Counted from the stretch's first letter, positions 33,054 to 41,079 are shown. The stretch: DNA of 64,000 bases from Sphaerotilus hippei (GCF_003201595.1 NZ_QJJS01000006.1:1-64000), one strand, 5' to 3'. Notes: generated by a model from the letters alone, not told the origin. Numbers and translations are program-made.

Positions 33054-33624
33054 GCGGCACCCCGCCGTCCGGCGTGGGGTAGCGCACCTCGAGCACTTCC
33101 AGGTGCTCGAGGCCGCCCGGCGTCATCAGCTGCACCTCGTCACCCTCGCGTGACTTCAGCAGCGCGCGGGCGATCGGCGAGACCCAGCTGACCTCGCCCT
33201 GCAGCGCATCGGCCTCGTCGATGCCCTTGATCGTGATCGTGCGTTCCTCGCCGTGCCGGTTCAGGTAGGTGACGGTGGCGCCGAAGAACACCTGGTCGCT
33301 GCCATGGTGGCTCGACGGGTCCGCGACCTCCGCGATGTCGAGCCGCCGCGTGAGGAAGCGGATGCGCCGGTCGATCTCGCGCAGCCGCTTCTTGCCGTAG
33401 AGGTAGTCGCCGTTCTCCGACCGGTCGCCGTTCTTGGCGGCCCACGACACCACCTCCACCACCCGCGGACGCTCGACGTCCAGCAGGTTCATCAGCTCCG
33501 CGCGCAAGGCGCGGTGGCCGGCCGGGGTCATGTAGTTGCGCAGGCCGGCGGGCAGGGCCGGCAGGGCACCGGCCTCCTCGTCGTCGTCGCCGGCATCGGG
33601 TTCGCGGGTGAAGGCCTTGCTCAT
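33043..33624 (-). CDS. greB: transcription elongation factor GreB
   Basis: 193 aa. The coiled-coil finger with its acidic tip reads NGDRSENGDYLYGKKRLREIDRRI, followed by the FKBP-like C-terminal domain (ATVTYLNRHGEERTITIKGIDEAD, VSWVSPIARALL). GreB rescues backtracked RNA polymerase by stimulating transcript cleavage. The YGKKRL form indicates GreB rather than GreA. The N-terminal 28 residues are an acidic extension. It is convergent with spoT. Confidence 0.95.
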   Translation of the reverse strand: MSKAFTREPDAGDDDEEAGALPALPAGLRNYMTPAGHRALRAELMNLLDVERPRVVEVVSWAAKNGDRSENGDYLYGKKRLREIDRRIRFLTRRLDIAEVADPSSHHGSDQVFFGATVTYLNRHGEERTITIKGIDEADALQGEVSWVSPIARALLKSREGDEVQLMTPGGLEHLEVLEVRYPTPDGGVPLRT

Positions 33625-33735
33625 CGTTTCTGTTCCGGGGGCATGGATTTCATTTTGCCGCGGGTGCGGGCGGCTGCCGCAAATGCTGCATTCGAGGGGG
33701 AGGGTGACGTTTTTTCTCTTTTTGGCGAGAATTCG

Positions 33736-33816
33736 GTCACACTTTGTCACATCCGGTCCTACAGGCAGGGGGGCGACTGCCGAAAAACCTCCCAAGTCGC
33801 CTTTTTTTGAATTCAA
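33736..33816 (+). promoter_or_regulatory. leader with terminator-like hairpin and palindrome ahead of the signalling cluster
   Basis: Two direct GTCACA repeats exactly 10 bp apart (33736-33741 and 33746-33751) are followed by GGCGACT (33772-33778) and AGTCGCC (33795-33801), a perfect 7-bp stem with a 16-nt loop, then seven T residues (33802-33808). The perfect palindrome TTGAATTCAA (33807-33816) overlaps the T-run. The hairpin looks like a plus-strand intrinsic terminator, but it lies 66 bp upstream of a plus-strand start codon with no plus-strand gene closer than spoT. I infer an attenuator or operator for the downstream cluster; a late stop for spoT read-through is the alternative. Confidence 0.55.
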
Positions 33817-33881
33817 CGTACCCGGAGACCGCGACCGTGAACCACCCCAGTTCGCCCGCCACTTTTTTGAGGGCCCCTGTC

Positions 33882-34523
33882 ATGTCCCGTCCCCATTTTG
33901 CTCAAGATCCTCTCGATCCCCTGCTGACCACACGTGAAGCGGCCATGCGACTGGGTGTTTCGCTGCGCACCGTGCAACTCTGGGTCGAGGCCGGCACGCT
34001 GCCGGCCGGACGCACCCCCGGTGGTCACCGGCGCATCCGCCTGTCCGCGGTCGAGGCGCTGGCCCAGCGCAGCGGCCTGCGTGCCGCGGCCCAGAGCCAG
34101 CAGCCGGCACCGCCCTCGTCGTCCGGCGTGGACGTGCTGCTGATCGCCGCCACCGTCGACCAACTGCAGCTGTGGAACGATGCGCTGCAGCCGCTGACCG
34201 CCTCGGTGACGCTGCGCGGCGCCAACAACGGCTACACCGGGCTGCTGCAGCTCGGCAACCGGGTGCCCGACCTGCTGGTCACCGACCTGGCCATGCCCGA
34301 CATCGACGGCTACGCGATGCTGTCGACGCTGTCGAGCATCCCGGAGTACGGTGCGATGCACACCCTGGCCATCACGCCGCTGACGCCCCAGGCGATCGCC
34401 GAGCGCGGCGGGCTGCCCGACCGGGTCCGCGTGCTGCACCACCCGGCGCCGGCGCAGGCGGTGCGCACCTGGATCGAGGGCGAGCTGGCCCGCCTGGGCC
34501 GGAGCCAGAGCGTGGGGGCCTGA
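33882..34523 (+). CDS. excisionase/MerR-type HTH protein with degenerate receiver domain
   Basis: 213 aa from ATG 33882; GTG 33837 is a longer alternative. Residues about 12-60 are a winged HTH of the BldC/excisionase type (TREAAMRLGVSLRTVQLW, AGRTPGGHRRIRLS). After an Ala/Gln/Pro linker comes a receiver-like domain (about 85-205). It keeps the phospho-site Asp (LLVTDLAMPDIDGY) and the Thr (LAITP), but the Mg-binding acidic pair at strand 1 is AA (VLLIAATV) and the strand-5 Lys is His (LHHPAP). It is therefore unlikely to be phosphorylated normally. It is 2 bp ahead of a kinase-like gene and probably partners with it. Confidence 0.75.
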   Translation: MSRPHFAQDPLDPLLTTREAAMRLGVSLRTVQLWVEAGTLPAGRTPGGHRRIRLSAVEALAQRSGLRAAAQSQQPAPPSSSGVDVLLIAATVDQLQLWNDALQPLTASVTLRGANNGYTGLLQLGNRVPDLLVTDLAMPDIDGYAMLSTLSSIPEYGAMHTLAITPLTPQAIAERGGLPDRVRVLHHPAPAQAVRTWIEGELARLGRSQSVGA

Positions 34524-34525
34524 CC

Positions 34526-35623
34526 ATGAACGACGCCTTCAGGATGCTGTTCGACCAGGTCAGGAGTGGCGTCGTCTGGGTGGGGCGCAACGGCCAGGTG
34601 CGTTATGCCAACAAGGCGGCCGTTCAACTCACCCCCTGCATGCTGGGCCGCCCGTTCATGGACCCGGTGGTGGACCGCCACATCAAGTCCGCCGTCGACG
34701 GCCTGGCGCCGCTGCCGTTCCAGTTCGAGCTGCGCACCCAGGAGGTCCGCCCCGACACGGTGAAGGCGGTGATCATTCCGGCCCCGGTCGGCAACGACCT
34801 GATGCTGGTGCTCAACAACGTCTCGGAGGAGCGCTGGTTCACCCAGGCCCTCGAGAACCTCATCCACTACATCGACGCCGAGATGTCCCGGCCGATCGAG
34901 CGGCTGGTGGCCGATCTGGCGGCCTTGCCGGGCGGCCTGGCCCTGCTGGAGCAGGGCCGTGGCCAGGATGCCGGCATGGCCGCCGATGCGGCGGCGCTGT
35001 CGGACCGGCTCGGGCGCCTGCGCGACCTGGTCAAGGTCTTCGGCAGCGGGGCCATCCAGTGCGACGACCGGCTGGTGATGTCGCAGGTGCTGCGCTCGGC
35101 GCTGGACCTGGTGGCGACCTCGCTCGACGAGCGCAACGTGACCGTCACCCTGACCGGGGTGCAGGAGGACCTGGCCGTCTACGGCAGCCCGACCTGGCTG
35201 CCTCGTGCGCTGGTCGAGTACCTCGACCAGGCGATCCGTTCGTCGGCCCGGGGCTCGGTGATCGAACTCTCGCTCAGCGGGGCCGGCACCCGCATCGTGC
35301 TGCGGTCGCGCAGCCGCGGGCTGTTCGTGTCGAACCAGGACCGCCGCAACGCCTACGTGCCTTTTGGCGTGGGCAGCGGTGCCGATCAGGCCCATCCGCG
35401 CATCGGCCTGGCGCTGGCGCGGTACGTGGTCGAGCAGCACGGCGGCTCGGTGCGCATCGACGATGAATACGACACGGTCGACTTCGTGCTGGAGCTGCCG
35501 GCGGGTGCACCTGCCGACCAGGGCGCCACGCAGCTGTCGATGGAGCAGGCCCAGCGTTATGCCCGCGACATGGCCCAGCTGATGGCGCGCAGCACGCAGC
35601 GCCGCGCGCCCAAGCCTGCCTGA
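34526..35623 (+). CDS. PAS-containing histidine-kinase-like protein without catalytic residues
   Basis: 365 aa. The N-terminal PAS domain (about 1-95: VWVGRNGQVRYANKAA) leads to a dimerisation helix in which the H-box reads EMSRPIERL: Arg122 stands where the phospho-accepting His is expected. In the ATPase-like half the N-box is DQAIRSS (Gln for Asn) and the DxGxG loop is missing (RSRSRGLFV), while the end (IGLALARYVVEQHGGSV) still looks like a kinase. I infer a pseudokinase that senses through PAS and signals by protein contact. It starts 2 bp after the HTH-receiver gene. The C-terminal 35 residues are a helical tail. Confidence 0.75.
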   Translation: MNDAFRMLFDQVRSGVVWVGRNGQVRYANKAAVQLTPCMLGRPFMDPVVDRHIKSAVDGLAPLPFQFELRTQEVRPDTVKAVIIPAPVGNDLMLVLNNVSEERWFTQALENLIHYIDAEMSRPIERLVADLAALPGGLALLEQGRGQDAGMAADAAALSDRLGRLRDLVKVFGSGAIQCDDRLVMSQVLRSALDLVATSLDERNVTVTLTGVQEDLAVYGSPTWLPRALVEYLDQAIRSSARGSVIELSLSGAGTRIVLRSRSRGLFVSNQDRRNAYVPFGVGSGADQAHPRIGLALARYVVEQHGGSVRIDDEYDTVDFVLELPAGAPADQGATQLSMEQAQRYARDMAQLMARSTQRRAPKPA

Positions 35624-35648
35624 GCAGGCCTTCCAAGGAAACATCGAC

Positions 35649-36032
35649 ATGACCCACCGCATCCTGATCGTCGAGGACCAGGCCGACATCCGCAAGCTGA
35701 TCCGCATGACGCTGGAGTTCGGCGAGTTCGAGATCCACGAGGCCCAGGACGGCGAGTCCGGGCTGAACAAGGCCAAGGCCGTCCGCCCGCACGTGATGCT
35801 GCTCGACGTGATGATGCCGGGCCTGCTGGACGGCTATCAGGTCTGCCAGCGCATCAAGCAGGATCCCGAGCTGCGGGACATCCAGATCATCATGCTGACC
35901 GCCCGCGGGCAGGCCACCGACGTGGCCATGGGCGAGAAGGCCGGCGCCGACGCCTACCTGGTCAAGCCCTTCAGTCCGCTGGAGCTGATCGATCGGGTCG
36001 AGGCCATCGTGGCCAGCCGATCGCCCGGCTGA
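35649..36032 (+). CDS. single-domain response regulator
   Basis: 127 aa, one receiver domain with all key residues: EDQ at strand 1, phospho-acceptor in LLDVMMPGLLDGY, Thr in IIMLTARG and Lys in YLVKPFSP. It has no output domain, so it acts by protein contact or as a phosphate relay or sink. The sequence MPGLLDGY contains two extra residues compared with the usual MPxxDG loop. It lies between the pseudokinase and the PAS kinase in the same cluster. Confidence 0.93.
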   Translation: MTHRILIVEDQADIRKLIRMTLEFGEFEIHEAQDGESGLNKAKAVRPHVMLLDVMMPGLLDGYQVCQRIKQDPELRDIQIIMLTARGQATDVAMGEKAGADAYLVKPFSPLELIDRVEAIVASRSPG

Positions 36033-36128
36033 GGGTCCGGGGACCTCCTGCATCTCGGCCTGGCGGCGCACTCGAGGGCGCCTGGAAGGGCCTCCGGCCG
36101 GTTGCGGTCATCGGATGAAGGAAACGAT

Positions 36129-38114
36129 ATGGATGTGTCGACGCTCACGCTGGGCCTGCTGATCGGCGTCGTGCTGACCTGGTTCGTGACGAGTCTGCTG
36201 CGCCTGCAGGACGACCGCCGCAGCCAGGCGGCGGCGCGTGCCAGTGGCGAGATCTTCACCGCCGCCATCGTCGAGGCCGCGCCGGACGCGATGGTCGCCA
36301 CCAACGCGGCCGGCGAGATCGCCTGGGCCAACGAAGCCAGCTCCAGCATCTTCGGGCGCAGCGGCGACGAGCTGCGCGGCCTGCGCCTGTGCGAGGTGCT
36401 GCCGGCCTTCGAAGGCCGGCTGATGGAGCGCTGGATGAGCGATCACGGCATCAACGGCCGGGTGATCGCCCACGAGACCGTGGGCCAGCGGGTCGACGGC
36501 ACCCGCTTTCCCTGTGCCGTCTCGGGCAGCGTGATGCGCCTCGGGGACGAGCGCTGCTTCACCTTCGTCGTGCGCGACACCACCGACAGCCGCTGGGCCG
36601 AGCAGGAACTGCTGCTGCGCGAGCGGGCCCTCGAGTCGGCGGCCGACGGCATCACCATCCTCAGCATGGAGCTGCCCGGCGAGCCGATCATCTTCGCCAA
36701 TCCGGCCTTCTGCGGCATCACCGGCTACAGCCACGACGAGGTCATCGGCCGCGCGTTCGGCTTCCTGTACGGCGACGGCCCCGACGCCCGCGCCGCGATG
36801 CAGGAGATCCGCCGTGCGATGGCGGCGCGCGTGGCCACCCGGGTCGTCGTCAGCCTGCTGCGCAAGGACGGCGTGCTGTCCTGGAACGAGCTGCGCCTGG
36901 CCCCGGTGGTGCGCGAGGACGGCCGCATGACCCATTACGTCGGCGTGCACGTCGACATCACCGAGCGCATGGCGCAGGAGGAGATGCTGCGCCTGCGCAC
37001 CGAGCGGCTCAACACCATCTTCGACCTGAGCCCCGACGGTTTCGTGGCCCAGGACGAGCAGGGGCTGGTGCGCATCGTCAACCCGGCGTTCGAGCGCATG
37101 ACGGGCCTGCCGGCCCACGAGCTGCTCGGCCAGTCGCGCGATCTTCTGGAGGATCGGCTGGCGGCCATCTGCCGCGGCACCGAGTCCGCCGACGCCGGTG
37201 CGGCGGGCGGCGACAGCCAGATGCTCGGGGAGGCTGGCGCCATGCCGGTCCGCACGTTCGGAGGCGAGCTGCTGCATCTGGCCTCGCCCGCACCCCGCAC
37301 GCTGCTGCGTCGGGTGCGGCGCAGCCAGGGCACCGGGCACGAGACGGTCATGTACTTCCGCGACATGACGCGGGAGTTCGAGGTCGATCGCATGAAGAGC
37401 GAATTCCTGTCGATGGCCGCCCACGAGCTGCGCACGCCGATGGCCAGCATCTTCGGATTCACCGAGCTGCTGCTGAAGCGCAAGTTCGACGAGGTCCGTC
37501 GCCAGGACATGCTCGCGACCATCCACCGCCAGGCGGGCGTGCTGGTCAACCTGGTCAACGAGCTGCTGGACCTGGCGCGCATCGAGGCCCGCCGCGGCAA
37601 GGACTTCCATCGCAGCGTGCAGCCCCTCGTGCCGATCCTGGAGAACACGCTGGCGGGCATCCTGGTGCACAACGATCCCCGCAAGGTGCAGGTGAGCTGG
37701 TCGGACGAGGACGCCGGGGTGCTGGTCAACGTCGACGCCGAGAAGCTGGCCCAGGCGGTGCTCAACGTGGTGTCGAACGCCTACAAGTATTCCAGCGACG
37801 GGGACATCGGCCTGCAGCTGCTGCGCCGCGACCATGACGGCATCGGCGTGTGCGTCACCGACCAGGGCATGGGCATGACGCCGGAGCAGCTGGGCCGCGT
37901 GTTCGAGCGTTTCTTCCGTGCCGACACCTCGGGCAACATCCCGGGCACCGGTCTGGGCATGACGATCGTCAAGGAGATCCTCGAGCTGATGGATGGCCAG
38001 GTCGAGGTGCACAGCGAGCACGGGCGGGGAACCCGCGTCACGCTCTGGCTGCGCACGGCGGCACCGGCCCCCGAGCCCGTGGGCGACCCGGCGCCTGCGC
38101 TGGCCCGGGCCTGA
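36129..38114 (+). CDS. membrane-anchored multi-PAS sensor histidine kinase
   Basis: 661 aa. One N-terminal membrane helix (about 6-25), PAS 1 (about 42-155), PAS 2 (about 165-290), PAS 3 (about 300-415), HisKA with His432 in MAAHELRTPM and a complete HATPase (NVVSNAYKYS, DQGMGMTPEQ, GTGLGM). PAS 2 looks like a LOV domain (ITGYSHDEVIGR, LRKDGVLSWNELRLAPV, YVGVHVDITER), but the flavin loop is GRAFGFLYG at 207-215: Phe210 replaces the adduct-forming Cys. Start ATG 36129 has an AAGGAAA site. Its HisKA segment is nearly identical in DNA to that of the HNOBA kinase downstream. Confidence 0.92.
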   Translation: MDVSTLTLGLLIGVVLTWFVTSLLRLQDDRRSQAAARASGEIFTAAIVEAAPDAMVATNAAGEIAWANEASSSIFGRSGDELRGLRLCEVLPAFEGRLMERWMSDHGINGRVIAHETVGQRVDGTRFPCAVSGSVMRLGDERCFTFVVRDTTDSRWAEQELLLRERALESAADGITILSMELPGEPIIFANPAFCGITGYSHDEVIGRAFGFLYGDGPDARAAMQEIRRAMAARVATRVVVSLLRKDGVLSWNELRLAPVVREDGRMTHYVGVHVDITERMAQEEMLRLRTERLNTIFDLSPDGFVAQDEQGLVRIVNPAFERMTGLPAHELLGQSRDLLEDRLAAICRGTESADAGAAGGDSQMLGEAGAMPVRTFGGELLHLASPAPRTLLRRVRRSQGTGHETVMYFRDMTREFEVDRMKSEFLSMAAHELRTPMASIFGFTELLLKRKFDEVRRQDMLATIHRQAGVLVNLVNELLDLARIEARRGKDFHRSVQPLVPILENTLAGILVHNDPRKVQVSWSDEDAGVLVNVDAEKLAQAVLNVVSNAYKYSSDGDIGLQLLRRDHDGIGVCVTDQGMGMTPEQLGRVFERFFRADTSGNIPGTGLGMTIVKEILELMDGQVEVHSEHGRGTRVTLWLRTAAPAPEPVGDPAPALARA

Positions 38115-38127
38115 ACGGAGCGCCGCC

Positions 38128-38685
38128 ATGTACGGATTCGTCAACCGGGGCCTGGAGCAGATGGTGACGGCCCGCGGGGGCCGGGAGGCCTGGCGGCGGG
38201 TGTGCCGGCGCGCGCACCTGGGCTCCGAGGGCTTCGTGTCCCTGCAGGTCTACCCCGACACGCTCACGCTGCGGCTGATCGACGCCGTCAGCGAGGAGCT
38301 CGAGATCAGCGGCGAGCGGGTGCAGGAGTCCTTCGGCGCGTACTGGGTGACCCACACCGCGCCGCAAGGCTATGGCGAGCTGCTGCAGCCCGCCGGCCGT
38401 TCCCTGTGCGAGTTCCTCGAGCAGCTCTCCCAGGTGCATCGCCGCGTCCGCGCCAGCGTGCCCGAGCTGGAGCTGCCGCTGATGGAGGTCGAGCGGCTGG
38501 CCCCCGCGGGGCACTGCCGTCTGCGCTGCTCGTCGTCCGCCGACGGGTTCACCGCGCTGGTGACGGGCATGCTGCGCGGGCTGGCCCAGGTCCTCGGCGA
38601 CCCGGTCGACATCGAGTTGCAGGAAGTCTTCACGACCGGTGGCCGCTGCCACACGGTCTTCATGGTTCGCAGGAGCATCTCATGA
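38128..38685 (+). CDS. H-NOX (haem nitric oxide/oxygen binding) domain protein
   Basis: 185 aa, a stand-alone H-NOX: MYGFVNRGLEQMV start, GYGELLQPAGRSLCEFLEQL and the C-terminal GMLRGLAQVLGDPVDIEL. His104 (LSQVHRRVR) aligns with the proximal haem ligand. The YxSxR motif that holds the haem propionates is changed: the equivalent positions are Cys134, Ser136 and Ala138 (RCSSSADGF). Bacterial H-NOX proteins sense NO or O2 and regulate a partner kinase or cyclase; the partner here is surely the next gene, coupled by a 4-bp overlap. Whether this protein still binds haem is open. Confidence 0.9.
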   Translation: MYGFVNRGLEQMVTARGGREAWRRVCRRAHLGSEGFVSLQVYPDTLTLRLIDAVSEELEISGERVQESFGAYWVTHTAPQGYGELLQPAGRSLCEFLEQLSQVHRRVRASVPELELPLMEVERLAPAGHCRLRCSSSADGFTALVTGMLRGLAQVLGDPVDIELQEVFTTGGRCHTVFMVRRSIS

Positions 38686-40265
38686 GTGGCTCACTCGTCG
38701 CCGATCGCGGCCCCGGGCTCAGTCCCGCGCAGCTGGTCCGCGCCTTTCCGTTTTTCATCCATGTCGACCGGTTCCTGGTGATCCAGTCCTTCGGTCCTTC
38801 GCTGCGCAAGGCGATGCGCGTGCTGCAGCCCGGCGTCAAGCTGGGGGCGCTGTTCGAGGCCCAGCAGCCGATGGACGCGTCCAATGCCGCGGCCTGGGCC
38901 GCCCATCCGGGCGAGCTGGTCACGCTGACCTCCCGCAGCGGCGGGGCGCTCACGCTGCGGGGCAGTTCCGAGCCGATGGAGGACGGGTCGTGGCTGCTGC
39001 TGGTCTCGCCGGTCTTTGCCGGGGTGTCCGAGATGGTGGCGCTCGGGCTGGAGTTCTCCGACATCGCCAAGCACGACGCCGCGGCCGACCTGCTGCTGGC
39101 GCGGCGCACCGTGGAGCTGTCGCTGGACGATGCCCGGCGCCTGGCCACCCGGCTGCGGGCCCGCACCCACCAGCTGGAGACCATCCTCGAGCTGAGCGCC
39201 GGCGGCGTGCTGTACTTCGACGCGACCGGCACCCTGATGCATTGCAACGAGGCGCTGGAGGCCACCCTCGAGATGCCGCGCGACGAGCTGATCGGCCGCA
39301 GCCTGGCGCAGGTCGACGAGGTGCTGGTGGCGATGCTGGCCCCGCGTGACCGGCGGCGCCAGATCCTGCAGCAGCTGGCGGTCTGCGAGGGCGGCGAGCC
39401 CGGCACGACCACCACCGTGCAGCTGCAGCTGCCGATGCACAAGACCGTGCAGATCCGCCATCGCACGAGCGCCGAGGGCGAGAGCGTCTTCTACCTCGTC
39501 GACATCACGCGGGAGACCGAGGTCGACCGCATGAAGAGCGAATTCCTGTCGACGGCCGCCCACGAGCTGCGCACGCCGATGGTCAGCGTCTTCGGTTTCA
39601 CCGAATTGTTGCTCAAACGTGAATATCCGCCCGAGCGCCGCCGCGAGATGCTCGAGACCGTGCACCGCCAGACCGGCGTGCTGGTGCACCTGGTCAACGA
39701 GCTGCTGGACCTGTCGCGCATCGAGGCGCGGCGGGGCCAGGATTTCCTGGTGCACGACCACGAGCTGATGGCCCTGGTCACCCATGCGGTCGACGGGCTG
39801 ATGGTGCCGGGAGATGGGCGCCAGGTCCGGCTGATCAACGACATGTTCGACCCGGCGCCGACCGTGCAGGTCGATGCCGAGAAGTTCGGGCTGGCGCTGA
39901 CGAACGTGCTGTCGAACGCCTACAAGTACTCGCCTGCCGGGGGCGAGATCACGCTGAGGGTGCGCCCGGCGGTGATGGGCGACCTGCCGGCCGTCAGCGT
40001 CGAGGTCGGCGACCAGGGCATGGGCATGAGCCCGGAGCAGCAGTCGAGGCTGTTCGAGCGCTTCTGGCGGGCCGATCCGTCCGGGCGCATTCCCGGGACC
40101 GGCCTGGGCATGTGCCTGGTCAAGGAGATCCTCGAGCTGCTGGGCGGACAGGTCGACGTGCAGAGCGCCATCGGGGTCGGCACGACGGTCTCGCTGACCC
40201 TGCCGTGCAGCGAGACCGTCCGCGCCGAGGTGATCCCCGTGGCCACCGTGATCGACATGGATTGA
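38682..40265 (+). CDS. HNOBA-PAS sensor histidine kinase, partner of H-NOX
   Basis: 527 aa, soluble. The N-terminal HNOBA domain (about 20-130: FPFFIHVDRFLVIQSFG, LQPGVKLGALFEAQQP) is the H-NOX-associated domain known from soluble guanylate cyclases and H-NOX-linked kinases. A short coiled coil (about 140-170) joins it to a PAS domain (about 170-280), HisKA with His294 (TAAHELRTPM) and HATPase (NVLSNAYKYS, GDQGMGMSPE, GTGLGM). It should be switched by the H-NOX protein, whose stop codon overlaps its start (ATGA). No cognate regulator with an output domain is fused or immediately next to it; the single-domain regulator at 35.6 kb is a candidate. Confidence 0.9.
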   Translation: MSGSLVADRGPGLSPAQLVRAFPFFIHVDRFLVIQSFGPSLRKAMRVLQPGVKLGALFEAQQPMDASNAAAWAAHPGELVTLTSRSGGALTLRGSSEPMEDGSWLLLVSPVFAGVSEMVALGLEFSDIAKHDAAADLLLARRTVELSLDDARRLATRLRARTHQLETILELSAGGVLYFDATGTLMHCNEALEATLEMPRDELIGRSLAQVDEVLVAMLAPRDRRRQILQQLAVCEGGEPGTTTTVQLQLPMHKTVQIRHRTSAEGESVFYLVDITRETEVDRMKSEFLSTAAHELRTPMVSVFGFTELLLKREYPPERRREMLETVHRQTGVLVHLVNELLDLSRIEARRGQDFLVHDHELMALVTHAVDGLMVPGDGRQVRLINDMFDPAPTVQVDAEKFGLALTNVLSNAYKYSPAGGEITLRVRPAVMGDLPAVSVEVGDQGMGMSPEQQSRLFERFWRADPSGRIPGTGLGMCLVKEILELLGGQVDVQSAIGVGTTVSLTLPCSETVRAEVIPVATVIDMD

Positions 40266-40371
40266 GCTGGACTTCACCTTTCTTTACGTCGGCGGCGAAG
40301 GTGTGCACAGGGGGCATGGCAAGCTCCTCGCATCGGGCTTGCGCCCCTGCCTCCTGACTGCCTGACCTGAG

Positions 40372-41079
40372 ATGCCCGCCCATTTGCTGTTGATCGACGA
40401 CGACGCCCGCCTGACCTCCATGGTGCGCGATTACCTGAGTGCTGCCGGCATGACCGTCAGCGTGGCCGGCGACCTGGCCCAGGGCCGGGCGATGCTGCTG
40501 CGCGAGACCTTCGATGCGCTGGTGCTCGACCTGATGCTGCCCGACGGGGACGGCCTGGACCTGACCCGCGAGCTGCGTGCCGATGCCCGCTGGCGCTCGC
40601 TGCCGCTGCTGATGCTCACCGCCAGGGGGGAGCCGATGGACCGCATCGTCGGCCTCGAGCTGGGTGCGGACGACTACCTGCCCAAGCCCTTCGAGCCGCG
40701 TGAGCTGCTGGCCCGCCTGAAGGCGCTGCTGCGCCGCACCGCGCCCCAGGGCGACGATGGCGTGCTGCGCTTCGGCCGGCTCGAGGTCGATCCGCAGGCC
40801 CGCCAGGTGCGCATCGGCGGCGAGCACTGCGACCTGACGAGCTACCAGTTCGACATCCTGATGGTGCTGGCCGGCAGCCCGGGCCGCGTGCTCTCGCGCG
40901 ACCAGATCATGGATGCGCTCAAGGGCCACCCGATGGATGCGTTCGACCGCAGCATCGACGTGCACGTCTCGCGCATCCGTTCGGCCATCGAGGACGATCC
41001 CAAGAACCCGCGCCGCATCCTGACGGTGCGCGGTGCGGGTTACGTGTTCGCCCGCAAGCAGGACGCCGAAGCGGCCTGA
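40372..41079 (+). CDS. OmpR-family response regulator
   Basis: 235 aa. Receiver with DDD at strand 1, phospho-Asp in LVLDLMLPDGDG and Lys in YLPKPFEPREL; the C-terminal winged helix contains LTSYQFDILMVLAGSPGRVLSRDQIMDALKG and IRTVRGAGY-type ending (LTVRGAGYVFA). It will bind DNA when phosphorylated by the kinase encoded next (TGATG overlap). A 106-bp gap separates it from the H-NOX kinase gene, so it may have its own promoter. Confidence 0.96.
   Translation: MPAHLLLIDDDARLTSMVRDYLSAAGMTVSVAGDLAQGRAMLLRETFDALVLDLMLPDGDGLDLTRELRADARWRSLPLLMLTARGEPMDRIVGLELGADDYLPKPFEPRELLARLKALLRRTAPQGDDGVLRFGRLEVDPQARQVRIGGEHCDLTSYQFDILMVLAGSPGRVLSRDQIMDALKGHPMDAFDRSIDVHVSRIRSAIEDDPKNPRRILTVRGAGYVFARKQDAEAA

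Noticed and set aside
33807-33816. TTGAATTCAA as an FNR/DNR binding site ahead of the H-NOX cluster
   Set aside because: The FNR-type consensus TTGAT-N4-ATCAA needs four bases between half-sites; here only two lie between TTGA and TCAA, so it is kept only as an unassigned palindrome.
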